Made by a program: the position numbers and the translations under genes. From positions 4,651,798-4,715,797 of the forward strand of contig NZ_CP036261.1 in NCBI RefSeq assembly GCF_007741475.1: a DNA stretch of 64,000 nucleotides, read 5' to 3'. Position 1 is the stretch's first letter. Every line of letters begins with the position of its first letter. Below, piece by piece: positions 37,696 to 46,204 of the stretch. The stretch comes from Rosistilla ulvae (GTDB lineage: Bacteria > Planctomycetota > Planctomycetia > Pirellulales > Pirellulaceae). The notes under the pieces are model-generated. The model was not told the origin of the DNA. It did no database searches and worked only from the letters and a program-made list of their open reading frames with translations.

Positions 37696-38781
37696 TTAGC
37701 GTTGCACGCGAGCCGAACCGCCTTGAGCGAAGGCTTCGACTTCTGGCAGCTTAGCGTTGCTGATGTCGCCCGAGAACGTGGTCAACAGAGCTCCGTGAGC
37801 CCAGCCCAAGCGAAGTGCTTCTTCGTGTGGACGTCCGTCCAACAGGCCGTAGATCAGACCCGAAGCGAATCCGTCGCCGCCACCGATACGATCCAGAACG
37901 TCCAACTGGCAAGTTGGTGCGACGTGCTTCTCGCCACCGATCCACAGAACCGCACCCCAATCGTGACGGTTGGTCGTGTGAACCTCACGCAGCGTGGTGG
38001 CGACCATCTTGATGTTCGGGTACTTGGCGACGGTCTTCTCGATCATTTGGAAGAACGTTTCCGGATCCAGCTTCGAATCCTTCTTCTCTTCCACTTCGGG
38101 ACCGCTGAAGCCCAAGCCCTTTTGCAGGTCTTCTTCGTTGCCGAACAGAACGTCGACGTTTTCGACGATCTTGGCGATCATCTCTTGACCCTTTTCCAGT
38201 CCGCCCAACTTGTTCCACAGCTTGGCGCGGTAGTTGAGGTCGAACGAGCAGATCGTTCCCTTGGCGCGAGCCGCCTTCATCGCTTCGATCACCAACTCGG
38301 AAGTCGACGCCGACAACGCTGCGAAGATGCCTCCGCTGTGGAACCACTTCACGCCACCGCTGAACAACTTGTCCCAATCGAAGTCGCCAGGCTTCAGCAT
38401 CGCGCCCGCTTCGTTGGCTCGGTTGTAGAAGACGACAGGAGCGCGAACGCCGCAGCCACAATCGCTGTAAACCGTAGCGATGTTTGGTCCGTGTACGCCA
38501 TCGTGTTCAAAATGCTTGTAGAACGGGCGAACTCCCGTTTCTTGGATGCGAGCCTGAACCATTTCACCGATGCCGTAATTGACCATCGCGGTGCAGACGC
38601 CGGTGTTCAAACCGAAGCAGTCCGACAGGTTGGCGGCACAGTTGTATTCGCCACCCGAAACGTGGACCTTAAATTCGCGTGCCTTGCGGAATACGGTGGT
38701 CCCAGGATCCAAGCGATGGACGACGGCGCCCAGGGCCAGGAAATCCAAGTCGGCTTCGGATTTGATGTTTAAAACGCTCAT
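37696..38781 (-). CDS. PfkB-family sugar kinase, KdgK-like
   Basis: Ribokinase-fold kinase of 361 residues. N-terminal FLALGAVVHRL and VHVSGGEYNCAANLSDCFG bind sugar; the C-terminal signature is RIGGGDGFASGLIYGLLDG, where Asp of GGGD is the base. The layout matches 2-dehydro-3-deoxygluconokinases, which phosphorylate KDG in hexuronate breakdown. Upstream on the same strand, 163 bases away, lies a mannonate-oxidoreductase-like SDR, which strengthens that role. The C-terminal region is slightly longer than typical KdgK (about 310-340 residues). No KDPG aldolase is in the window. Confidence 0.85.
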   Translation of the reverse strand: MSVLNIKSEADLDFLALGAVVHRLDPGTTVFRKAREFKVHVSGGEYNCAANLSDCFGLNTGVCTAMVNYGIGEMVQARIQETGVRPFYKHFEHDGVHGPNIATVYSDCGCGVRAPVVFYNRANEAGAMLKPGDFDWDKLFSGGVKWFHSGGIFAALSASTSELVIEAMKAARAKGTICSFDLNYRAKLWNKLGGLEKGQEMIAKIVENVDVLFGNEEDLQKGLGFSGPEVEEKKDSKLDPETFFQMIEKTVAKYPNIKMVATTLREVHTTNRHDWGAVLWIGGEKHVAPTCQLDVLDRIGGGDGFASGLIYGLLDGRPHEEALRLGWAHGALLTTFSGDISNAKLPEVEAFAQGGSARVQR

Positions 38782-38944
38782 AGTGTCTCCAAATTTGGTA
38801 AGGATGGTTGTCTTGATTAGGGTCAGAGAGAGTGTGTTGATCGGCAGCGACCGCTTCGATCAACCGTAACGCTAACAATCACAGCGCATGCATCCTGTGG
38901 CAACAGGGGGCTGCACCATTGATGGCATGTGTTGAACGAATCGG

Positions 38945-39760
38945 CTAGATGGTGACCGAAGAAAATCCGCCGTCGACGACGATGTTCTGTCCGGTCACAA
39001 ACGACGAAGCTTTCGAAGCAGCCAACCAAACGACGGCTCCAGCCAACTCGTTTGCGTCGCCGAAGCGAGCCATTGGAGTGTGCCCGATGATCTGCCCACC
39101 GCGTTCGGTGTAGCTGCCATCGTCGTTGAACAACAGTTTGCGGTTTTGGTCGGCTGGGAAAAATCCAGGGCTGATCGCGTTGACGCGAACGCCACGCGTG
39201 GCCCATTCGCGTGCCAGGAACTGAGTCAGGTTGATCACTGCCGCTTTGGCCGCCGAATAGGCGACGACGCGCGACAGCGGGATCATGCCAGCCATCGAAG
39301 CGATGTTGATGATGCTGCAACCTTTACCGACCGCAAGCATCGATTCGCCGAAGACTTGGCTGGGCAACAGCACGCCGCCGACCAGGTTCAGATCGAACAC
39401 GCCCTGCCACGCTTCTTGCGGCAGCTTGCAGAAGTCGCTTCCTGGTGGCAGCGTTGCGTCGGGGTGATTTCCGCCAGCGGCGTTGATCAGAATGGTGGGA
39501 GTTCCCAGTTGCTTGGCGATCGCATCGCGGGCACCTGTCAACGAATCGCGACAGAGCGCGTCGGCCGATTGAAACATCGCCGTTCCGCCCGCCGCTTCGA
39601 TCTCGCGAACACGCGCTTCTCCACGCTCGGCGCTGCGGCCGACAACCGCCACTTTGGCTCCTGCATCAGCCAACGCTTGGGCCATGCCGCCACCTAAGAC
39701 GCCTGTTCCACCCACGACGACTGCGGTGGAACCAACCAAACTGAAGATCTCGGTGCTCAT
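38945..39760 (-). CDS. SDR-family oxidoreductase, D-mannonate oxidoreductase-like
   Basis: Short-chain dehydrogenase of 271 residues. GGTGVLGGGMAQALADAG is the NAD(P) loop, LINAAGGNHPDATLP replaces the usual NNAG region, and the active site has Ser in NIASMAG, with YSAAK as the Tyr-xxx-Lys pair. The INAAGGNHP form and length match the SDR-type fructuronate reductase/D-mannonate oxidoreductase group (Bacillus UxuB type). With the adjacent KdgK-like kinase it would serve hexuronate (glucuronate) catabolism in the cytoplasm. KduD-type alternatives exist. Confidence 0.82.
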   Translation of the reverse strand: MSTEIFSLVGSTAVVVGGTGVLGGGMAQALADAGAKVAVVGRSAERGEARVREIEAAGGTAMFQSADALCRDSLTGARDAIAKQLGTPTILINAAGGNHPDATLPPGSDFCKLPQEAWQGVFDLNLVGGVLLPSQVFGESMLAVGKGCSIINIASMAGMIPLSRVVAYSAAKAAVINLTQFLAREWATRGVRVNAISPGFFPADQNRKLLFNDDGSYTERGGQIIGHTPMARFGDANELAGAVVWLAASKASSFVTGQNIVVDGGFSSVTI

Positions 39761-39949
39761 GAATTCCCTGGTTCAAATACAGAAATGCTGAATTGATCTA
39801 GAAGGGGTAAAGGTACCCGATAACGAATATTAATAATAGTGGAAGAGAGTATCAGCGGTTCCCACACCGCGCTGGCCCGTGGGTACAATGCTCGCTCCCG
39901 CCGGAACCTAAACTTGAACTTCACCCCACCTACCCCAACACTTCACGCC

Positions 39950-41566
39950 ATGCGAATCTCCGCTCTCGTTCTGCTTGTCGCGATCCTCGGTCTCGGGTCG
40001 CTTCCCTGCCGCGCCCACGAAGGGCATGACCACGGACCGTCCGATGGTCCCGAAAACATCGACGCCACCGGGATCGTGTTCGATGATCAAAATGGAAATG
40101 GCCGCCGCGATCCGGGCGAACCGGGGCTTCCCGACGTCCGCGTCAGCAATGGCAAAGCGATCGTGAAGACCGATGCCGACGGTCGCTACCATCTGAAGAT
40201 CAGCGACGATGCGATCATCTTTGTGATCAAGCCGCGGAACTGGATGACTCCGGTTAACGAGCTGAATCTGCCGCAGTTCTTCTACATTCACAAGCCCGCC
40301 GGTTCGCCGAAAACGAAATTCCCAGGCGTCGCGCCGACCGGGCCGCTGCCGAAGTCGGTCGATTTCCCGTTGGTGAAGCGAGCCGAACCGAATCAGTTCC
40401 GGGCGTTGATGTTTGGCGACCCGCAGCCTCGCAACGTCAAAGAAGTCGAATACATCGCCCACGATGTGATCGAGCAAGTGATCGCTGAAGAAGCCCATCA
40501 GGCGTCGTTTGGCGTCACGCTGGGAGACATCGCCTTCGATGACCTCAACGTGTTGAAGCCCTTTAACCAAGCGATCGCGCTGATCGGGATTCCCTGGTAC
40601 AACGTGATCGGCAACCACGACATCAACTACGACGCGACCGACGACAAGACGAGTGACGAGACGTTCGAGCGACACTATGGTCCGTCCTATTATTCGTTTG
40701 ATCACGGCCCCGTTCACTTCATGGTCTTGGACGATGTGATGTGGACCGTCGACACGCCGGGGAAGCGAGGCAAATACACCGGCGGCTTGGGCGAGCGGCA
40801 GATGGAATTCATCCGCAACGATCTGGCCGGGATCCCGGCGGATCAATTGGTTGTGCTGATGATGCATATCCCACTGGTTAGCGTCACCGACCGGCAGGAG
40901 CTGTATCGTTTGATCGAACAGCGGCCATTTGCCGTTTCGATCTCCGCTCACGCGCATTACATGGAACACCGCTTCATCGGCGAAGAGGATGGCTGGAAGG
41001 GGCCCGAAAAACATCACCACGTGATCAACGTGACCGTCTGCGGTAGCTGGTGGCGTGGTGCTCCCGATGAACGTGGACTGCCGCACACGACGATGAAAGA
41101 TGGCGGCCCCAACGGCTACTCGATCATGACCTTCGACGGGCATAAGTACGATCTTGAATTCCGTGCTGCGTCGCGACCGGCTCATTACCAGATGAACATC
41201 TACGCTCCCGAAGAGATCGAACTGGCGGCGTTGCCAAGCGAGGCCGATCAGTTGCCCAAGGTTGTGGTCAACGTCTTCAATGGTTCGGAGCGAACGAAGT
41301 GCGAGTTCCGGATCGGTGACGAGGACGCGTGGAAGCCGATGGAGCAGACGACGACCAAAGATCCAGCTTATGTCGCCGCGCTCGCATTAGAAGAATCGTT
41401 GGGCAAGAAAGCGTGGACCGGTTTGCCGGCGGCTCGCGACACGCCTCACATCTGGCAGGCGACGTTGCCGGTGGATCTGAAGCCGGGAACGCACGCGATC
41501 GAAGTCCGCGCGACGATGATGTCGGGCAAGCAGCATGTTTCGAAGCGAATCATGCGCGTCCGCTAG
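39950..41566 (+). CDS. Secreted calcineurin-like metallophosphoesterase
   Basis: 538 residues from MRISALVLLVAILGLGSLPCRAHEGHDHG, a signal peptide followed by a His-rich start. An N-terminal SdrD/Cna-like beta domain comes first (GIVFDDQNGNGRRDPGEPGLPDVRVSNG..KTDADGRY, about 40-90). The phosphoesterase core has LMFGDPQPR, GVTLGDIAFDD, NVIGNHDIN, LMMHIPL and SAHAHYMEH in the correct order, giving all five metal-binding blocks. A C-terminal domain (about 390-538) is beta-rich. It should act in the periplasm or outside. The frame opens at 39839, but the signal peptide fixes the ATG at 39950. Confidence 0.9.
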   Translation: MRISALVLLVAILGLGSLPCRAHEGHDHGPSDGPENIDATGIVFDDQNGNGRRDPGEPGLPDVRVSNGKAIVKTDADGRYHLKISDDAIIFVIKPRNWMTPVNELNLPQFFYIHKPAGSPKTKFPGVAPTGPLPKSVDFPLVKRAEPNQFRALMFGDPQPRNVKEVEYIAHDVIEQVIAEEAHQASFGVTLGDIAFDDLNVLKPFNQAIALIGIPWYNVIGNHDINYDATDDKTSDETFERHYGPSYYSFDHGPVHFMVLDDVMWTVDTPGKRGKYTGGLGERQMEFIRNDLAGIPADQLVVLMMHIPLVSVTDRQELYRLIEQRPFAVSISAHAHYMEHRFIGEEDGWKGPEKHHHVINVTVCGSWWRGAPDERGLPHTTMKDGGPNGYSIMTFDGHKYDLEFRAASRPAHYQMNIYAPEEIELAALPSEADQLPKVVVNVFNGSERTKCEFRIGDEDAWKPMEQTTTKDPAYVAALALEESLGKKAWTGLPAARDTPHIWQATLPVDLKPGTHAIEVRATMMSGKQHVSKRIMRVR

Positions 41567-41760
41567 TTGTCGCCGGTTGCGGGAGCGGTCGTCGGTGTGG
41601 CGGCCGCTTCTTCGATCCGCAATTGGATCCCGCCGTAGAGTCGATTGAACTCATCCAAAAACTCTTCGGACGGGCCAAGCGGCAGTTTGATCGGCCCCAT
41701 GCAGCGGTCGCCGCAATGGATCCGGCCTTCGATAGGGCGACTGTTTCGTGGACTGCTCAT
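41563..41760 (-). CDS. Small uncharacterised protein with an HCGDRCMG motif
   Basis: 65 residues, cytoplasmic by appearance. It contains HCGDRCMGPIKLPLG, a CxxxC-type pair that could bind metal, and a short helix (GPSEEFLDEFNRLYGGIQLRI), then an Ala/Thr/Pro tail. I do not recognise a family. It starts 3 bases after the stop of the next small gene, so the two form an operon. Its stop shares CTAG with the convergent metallophosphoesterase stop (41563-41566). Confidence 0.6.
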   Translation of the reverse strand: MSSPRNSRPIEGRIHCGDRCMGPIKLPLGPSEEFLDEFNRLYGGIQLRIEEAAATPTTAPATGDN

Positions 41761-41763
41761 CGT

Positions 41764-41991
41764 TTAAACCCAATCGTATCCGGTGACCTTGCGCAGCCGG
41801 TCTTCGTAATTGCCCAGCAGGCCGCCGATCAATTCCCATCCGTTGCGTTTGCGGATCTCCAGTTCGCCGTGTTCGTTCACTCGCAGCACCGACGTGCTGG
41901 TGACTCCCGCTCTGCGAAGTTCTTCGGGATTAATTTCGCCATCGTTGATCACGTCCAACAACGTTTGGCCAGTCAATTCAATGAACGGCAT
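41764..41991 (-). CDS. Small uncharacterised protein
   Basis: 75 residues from MPFIELTGQTLLDVINDGEINPEELRRAGV, followed by TSTSVLRVNEHGELEIRKRNGWELIGGLLGNYEDRLRKVTGYDWV. The composition is balanced and the protein looks folded, with a DEL-like acidic helix and a possible beta hairpin. The frame is open further upstream to 42099 but that extension is Arg/His-rich and unlike the rest, so I use the ATG at 41991. It is tightly spaced with the following small CxxxC gene. Function unknown. Confidence 0.6.
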   Translation of the reverse strand: MPFIELTGQTLLDVINDGEINPEELRRAGVTSTSVLRVNEHGELEIRKRNGWELIGGLLGNYEDRLRKVTGYDWV

Positions 41992-42208
41992 GAGATCGCT
42001 TTGCGGGGTGAAGCTGTATGAGTTGTGCCGGCGGTGCAGATGACACCGCGGCAGGTGAAGCAAAAAGAGCCGCGGCGGATCTCTCGGTCGCTCGTGCAAG
42101 CCAAGGTTCTTCCGATCGGGCAGCAGATTATACGTTACAGTCGAGCCGCCGTAACAGAGAAGTTTTCGCAGCGGTTAACTAGGTGTTCACCCGGGGCACA
42201 AGATCCCC

Positions 42209-42345
42209 ATACCAGCACGACGCGCAAGCGAGTGAATCCCTCCCGTCCGCCATCCGTTTTGTCGGGTGCGTCACTCGCTTGCGCTTCGTGCTAGTATGTG
42301 GGGTGATTGGGACCGGATCACTCGCTTGCGCTTCGTGCTGGTATG
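42209..42345. repeat. Three copies of a 28-bp repeat, one inverted
   Basis: TCACTCGCTTGCGCTTCGTG followed by CT(A/G)GTATG occurs at 42271-42298 and 42318-42345; a third copy lies in inverse orientation with small changes at 42209-42236. Spacing is irregular, so this is a dispersed palindromic-type repeat rather than a CRISPR array. It sits in the 406-base gap before the release-factor-like gene (41992-42397). Confidence 0.85.
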
Positions 42346-42397
42346 GTATGCTCCCTCTTTGCATGTGAACCCTGTTTGTTGATTTGGATTCTTCTCG

Positions 42398-42916
42398 ATG
42401 TCGCAGCCTAGCCGTTCCTCTTCGATTCCTGCTGTCGCACTCGACGAGCAGGCGTTGATCCAGGAGTGCGAGGTCAAGTTCACTCGCCGTGGCGGGCCTG
42501 GCGGCCAACATCGCAACAAGGTTTCCAGCGCCGTCGTGTTGAAGCATCGCCCGACGGGCGTAACGGCGGAGGCGTCGGAGCGGCGCAGCCAAGCGGAGAA
42601 CCGCAGTGTGGCGATCGCGCGGTTGCGCGTCGAGCTTGCGATCCATATCCGCGAGGAGGTGGAAGAGTTCGTGGCGCCGCTGGTCCGTCAGTATGGCGGT
42701 TCGCAATTTCGCGTGGCGATCGGCAACGAGGTCTATCCCGTGATCCTGGCCGATGTGCTGAATCGAACGCTTGCCAGCGAAGGCGATGTGGCTGCGGCGG
42801 CAGAATTCTGGAGCACCACGGCAAGCCAGGTCGTTCGCTTTCTGCGACAGGAACCGCAGACGCTAAGCGTCGTCAATCAAGCTCGCCAGCAGGCTGGACG
42901 CCATCGACTGAAGTAG
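42398..42916 (+). CDS. Release-factor-like GGQ protein (ArfB-type)
   Basis: 172 residues. GGPGGQHRNKVSSAVVLKHRPTG with GGQ at 35-37 is the peptidyl-tRNA hydrolysis motif of class I release factors. The codon-recognition domains 2 and 4 are absent, so it is a domain-3-only factor such as ArfB/YaeJ, which rescues stalled ribosomes. Unlike ArfB, it has an extra ~70-residue C-terminal helical part (IGNEVYPVILADVLNRTLASEGDV..) and only a modest basic end (ARQQAGRHRLK). Related proteins are common in planctomycetes. It stands alone on its strand. Confidence 0.85.
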   Translation: MSQPSRSSSIPAVALDEQALIQECEVKFTRRGGPGGQHRNKVSSAVVLKHRPTGVTAEASERRSQAENRSVAIARLRVELAIHIREEVEEFVAPLVRQYGGSQFRVAIGNEVYPVILADVLNRTLASEGDVAAAAEFWSTTASQVVRFLRQEPQTLSVVNQARQQAGRHRLK

Positions 42917-42942
42917 CCTCGCACCGGTAGCGATATGTCCGG

Positions 42943-43896
42943 TCAAGCGGCTCGCTTGTACGGTTTGCCACGCAAGTCGTCGACGTTGGGAACTTTGAAG
43001 CCACGTCCCTCGGGCTCCATGTGCCCAAACAAAACGCCTAGCATTCGCGGGTGCAGGCAGATGTAGGACCACAGCGTCGCAACGGCCACGCCCCCCAGGA
43101 CGTCGCTAAGGAAGTGAGCTTGGCAGAGCAGTCGTTCGGTGCAAGCAAGCGTCGCCATACAAACAAAATAGATCCGCCCGCGAGGGAACAACAGCATCAT
43201 CCCGATGCATAATCCGACGGCGGTCGCTGCATGACCGCTGGGGAACGAACGCAATGTGCTGTCATCGAAGATCGCAACGTGTTGCAGGTAGGCGTCGAGC
43301 GACCATTGATAGATCGAATCCTCCCGCGCCGTCGCGAAATCAAAATCGTTGGGTCGCCGCCTCAGGATGAACATCTTTAATATCGTCACGATCGCGCCGC
43401 TGCCGAACGACAGCGCGGCCAGACGCGGCAAGCACCAGCGTTTCTCGGGGACCAGAATCGCGATCCCCGTGATGATCATCGCAACGCCCAGCCCGTGCGA
43501 GAAGAACTCGGAGATGTAGATCGCTTTGCGAAAGTCGCCTGGCAATCGATCTTCCCAAAACCAAACCGCGATGTCGTAATCGCAAAACAGAGCCAGCGGG
43601 CTCAACAGCATCACCGCCACGCCGAACCACAGCAGCGGTTGCAGCGGCTTGCTGGAACGGGCCGACCAAGCCGGTCCCGGATACAGTTTAAGGCTGGGCT
43701 CTTGAGGCTCTGGATTCACAATGATTCTTTTCTGATCGCGGAGAACGGCATCTGGCGACAGTCGGCGCCGCGGTTTCACACTCACATCGACAATGGACGA
43801 GGTCGCTGTCGGCGTGTGAGCCGATCTTGTAACAGACGGTGTGGGGGTGTCGGAATAGCGAATCGCGTTAAGGTTGGTCGTTTGGCGAGGCGTCAC
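42943..43896 (-). CDS. PAP2-family phosphatase in a lipid A gene set
   Basis: Membrane phosphatase of 317 residues with about five hydrophobic helices. The three PAP2 motifs are KMFILRRRP (K-x6-RP), FPSGH, and RLLCQAHFLSD (R-x5-H-x3-D, with Glu in place of the usual Ser before the Arg). The first ~75 residues are a disordered, Pro/Arg-rich extension. It removes phosphate from a lipid (undecaprenyl pyrophosphate, phosphatidate or lipid A). It overlaps lpxI by ATGA (43893-43896), which makes a lipid A phosphatase (LpxE-like) an attractive guess. Confidence 0.85.
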   Translation of the reverse strand: MTPRQTTNLNAIRYSDTPTPSVTRSAHTPTATSSIVDVSVKPRRRLSPDAVLRDQKRIIVNPEPQEPSLKLYPGPAWSARSSKPLQPLLWFGVAVMLLSPLALFCDYDIAVWFWEDRLPGDFRKAIYISEFFSHGLGVAMIITGIAILVPEKRWCLPRLAALSFGSGAIVTILKMFILRRRPNDFDFATAREDSIYQWSLDAYLQHVAIFDDSTLRSFPSGHAATAVGLCIGMMLLFPRGRIYFVCMATLACTERLLCQAHFLSDVLGGVAVATLWSYICLHPRMLGVLFGHMEPEGRGFKVPNVDDLRGKPYKRAA

Positions 43897-44822
43897 GCCG
43901 CAAAAATGTTCTCATTCTCCGCCAGTTCGGCATCGTTGACGGCAACGATCGCGATCCGGTGGGCGTTGGCGATTCGCGTCACCTCATCCTGGTCGACGAC
44001 AATCGTCTTGTCGGCTTCGATCACGATGCATTCGCCACCGGCGGCAGCCAGCAGTTCGATCGTCTGCGGCCCGATCGTGGGGACGTCGAATCGCATGTCT
44101 TGCTGCGGCTTGGCAACTTTGATCAAGGTGAAGCCGCGTTTGCCGCACAGCTTGCCCGATCGCTCGATACATGCGTCGGTCCCTTCGACAGCTTCGACAG
44201 CCACGACGGTCTGATCCTTCACGGTGATGCTTTGGCCGATGTCCAGGCCGCCCATCTGCTTGGCGATCGTCCAGCCAAAACGGACGTCGGCTTGTTGTTT
44301 GTTGTTCAACCGCTGTGTCGAATGGTGGCCTTGTTTCACGAGTAGCTCCGGAGCGAAATCGGTGGCGGGGCAGACCTCGATCCCGCGCGCCAGATAGGCG
44401 TCGGTGACGGCGGTCAGTAGCGTGTCGTCGCGCGTGTCTTTTCGGCGCGTAATAAAGTGAGGGGCCATCGTGCGGATGCAGAACAGATCGGGCAGGTGCC
44501 GCAGCCAAACCGAACCTTGGAACATCAGGTCGGCTTTGAACAGCTTGCCCGCCATCGTCATCCGCTGGACACCGTGGCGACGGAAGAACCGCAACTGGCC
44601 TCCCATTTTGGCGACGCCGAACCAACGGACCTCATCGCAAATGTCGTTCAAGCTTTCGCAAGCGTGGCCGCGGATTGCGGCACAAGCGACGCGATGGTTC
44701 TGCCGTTTCAGCGATTCGGCGACCAGGATCGGGAATCGCCCCCATCCAGCGATCAGCCCGACGGTGCTGCCACTCTGCGAAGTGTTGCCGGTTGGCGGAC
44801 TGGAATGGATTGCCGAGTTCAT
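43893..44822 (-). CDS. lpxI: UDP-2,3-diacylglucosamine diphosphatase, LpxI type
   Basis: 309 residues from MNSAIHSSPPTGNTSQ. GLIAGWGRFPILVAESLKRQ, then FRRHGVQRMTMAGKLFK, RRKDTRDDTLLTAVTDAYLARGI, and DVPTIGPQTIELLAAAGGECIVIEADKTIVVDQDEV are LpxI (DUF1009) signatures; Asp in the last region is catalytic. It hydrolyses UDP-2,3-diacylglucosamine to lipid X in lipid A synthesis, replacing LpxH. Located 81 bases after lpxD on the same strand and overlapping the PAP2 gene. An ATG six codons upstream at 44840 also exists. Confidence 0.9.
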   Translation of the reverse strand: MNSAIHSSPPTGNTSQSGSTVGLIAGWGRFPILVAESLKRQNHRVACAAIRGHACESLNDICDEVRWFGVAKMGGQLRFFRRHGVQRMTMAGKLFKADLMFQGSVWLRHLPDLFCIRTMAPHFITRRKDTRDDTLLTAVTDAYLARGIEVCPATDFAPELLVKQGHHSTQRLNNKQQADVRFGWTIAKQMGGLDIGQSITVKDQTVVAVEAVEGTDACIERSGKLCGKRGFTLIKVAKPQQDMRFDVPTIGPQTIELLAAAGGECIVIEADKTIVVDQDEVTRIANAHRIAIVAVNDAELAENENIFAA

Positions 44823-44903
44823 GGCGGGCAGGGGATGCAAGTGAAGGGATTGAGGCGGCCCGACGCGCTATTCCGCGCGGGCCGTTGGATTTGTTTGCGG
44901 CGA

Positions 44904-45956
44904 CTAAGCGGCTTTCGCTTGCGAAGCGCTGTTGTCCTGCATTTTGGAAAGCTGCTTCTCGAGCGTCTTGATCTGACGTCGCATCTCAGGCAAACGACGC
45001 CACATGGCAAAGATCTGCATCTGTTCCTTCTGCTTCGTCGCTGGGCTGCCTAGGTAGACGTTGCCAGCTTCGCAGTCGGCCATCACGCCACCTTGAGCTC
45101 CCACGATCACGCCGTCGCCCAGTTTGATGTGGTCCTTCAGGCCAACCTGTCCGGCCAGCACGACGTAGTCGCCGGTGCTGCTGCTGCCGGCGATTCCGAC
45201 TTGCGAGCAGATTAGATTGTGGCGACCGACCTGAACGTTGTGAGCGATCTGTACTTGGTTGTCGATCTTGGTGCCGGTTCCGATTCGCGTCGCGCCGTAG
45301 GTGCCGCGATCGATCGTCACCGCGGCGCCGATCTCGACATCGCTTTCGACGTGCACGTAACCGAGCTGCCCGGTGCGGATGTGCTTTCCTTCAGACTGGC
45401 GGTATCCAAAACCGAAGGCTCCCAAAATCGAACCGCCATGAATCCAGACGCGATCTTCGAGGATCGTGTTTTCATACAGCAGCACGCCCGGCATCAGGTT
45501 CACTTCCGAACCCAAGGTGCAGCCGGACATTACGGTCACGCCGGAGACCAGGTTGCAGCGAGGCCCGATCGTGACGTTCGCACCGATCACGCATCCAGGG
45601 CCGATCGTCGCATCGTCGGCGATTTCGGCCGAAGGGTCGACGACAGCGTGGGGGCTGATTCCGGCAGGTGCCACGATCTGCGAGGGGCGGAACTTTGCCA
45701 CGATCTCCATAAACGCGGCGTGAACATCCGGCACGATCAGCTGAACCAGCGAACAGTTTTCGAGTTCTGACGCGACGACGACGGCCGACGCTGCTGTCGA
45801 TTCCAAATCGGACCGACGTTCAACATTGTCCAACAGCGTGATTTCGCTGGCCGATGCTTCGCCGATCGGGTTGGCACCGGTGATCTGCATCGAATCGTCG
45901 CCGATCACGGTGGCGGCAAGTTCGGTTGCAAGCTGGCGGATGGCGATCGGCTTCAT
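44904..45956 (-). CDS. lpxD: UDP-3-O-acylglucosamine N-acyltransferase
   Basis: Adds the N-linked acyl chain in lipid A synthesis; 350 residues. An N-terminal uridine-binding domain (about 1-100) precedes a left-handed beta-helix of hexapeptide repeats (about 105-310), including NQVQIAHNVQVGRHN, where His is the catalytic base in QIAHNV. The C-terminus is helical (MRRQIKTLEKQLSKMQ), as in other LpxD trimers. It heads a lpxD-lpxI-PAP2 unit, which together argues for an LPS-bearing outer membrane. Confidence 0.94.
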   Translation of the reverse strand: MKPIAIRQLATELAATVIGDDSMQITGANPIGEASASEITLLDNVERRSDLESTAASAVVVASELENCSLVQLIVPDVHAAFMEIVAKFRPSQIVAPAGISPHAVVDPSAEIADDATIGPGCVIGANVTIGPRCNLVSGVTVMSGCTLGSEVNLMPGVLLYENTILEDRVWIHGGSILGAFGFGYRQSEGKHIRTGQLGYVHVESDVEIGAAVTIDRGTYGATRIGTGTKIDNQVQIAHNVQVGRHNLICSQVGIAGSSSTGDYVVLAGQVGLKDHIKLGDGVIVGAQGGVMADCEAGNVYLGSPATKQKEQMQIFAMWRRLPEMRRQIKTLEKQLSKMQDNSASQAKAA

Positions 45957-46204
45957 GGGTGGCTTCCTTGCTTAGGCGAAAATTGCGGGATGAGACTCGC
46001 GATCGTGCGAATCGCCCGCCTGGCTGGGGCGTCCATCGCGTTCGCAGATATCTGCATCGTTAAATAACAACTTCGCGGTCTCGGTCGCAATATGAATGCG
46101 TTTCGCGGCGGCGAGCCTCTTGGTAAACCGGGCGATTTGCAGCGAATCCGCGACTGCTCGCTATCCTACTTGCGTTTTTTAAGGGGCGCAGCCAGACTTT
46201 GCCT

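Noticed and set aside
42209-42345. CRISPR array
   Set aside because: Only three copies, one inverted, with unequal spacing and no Cas genes.
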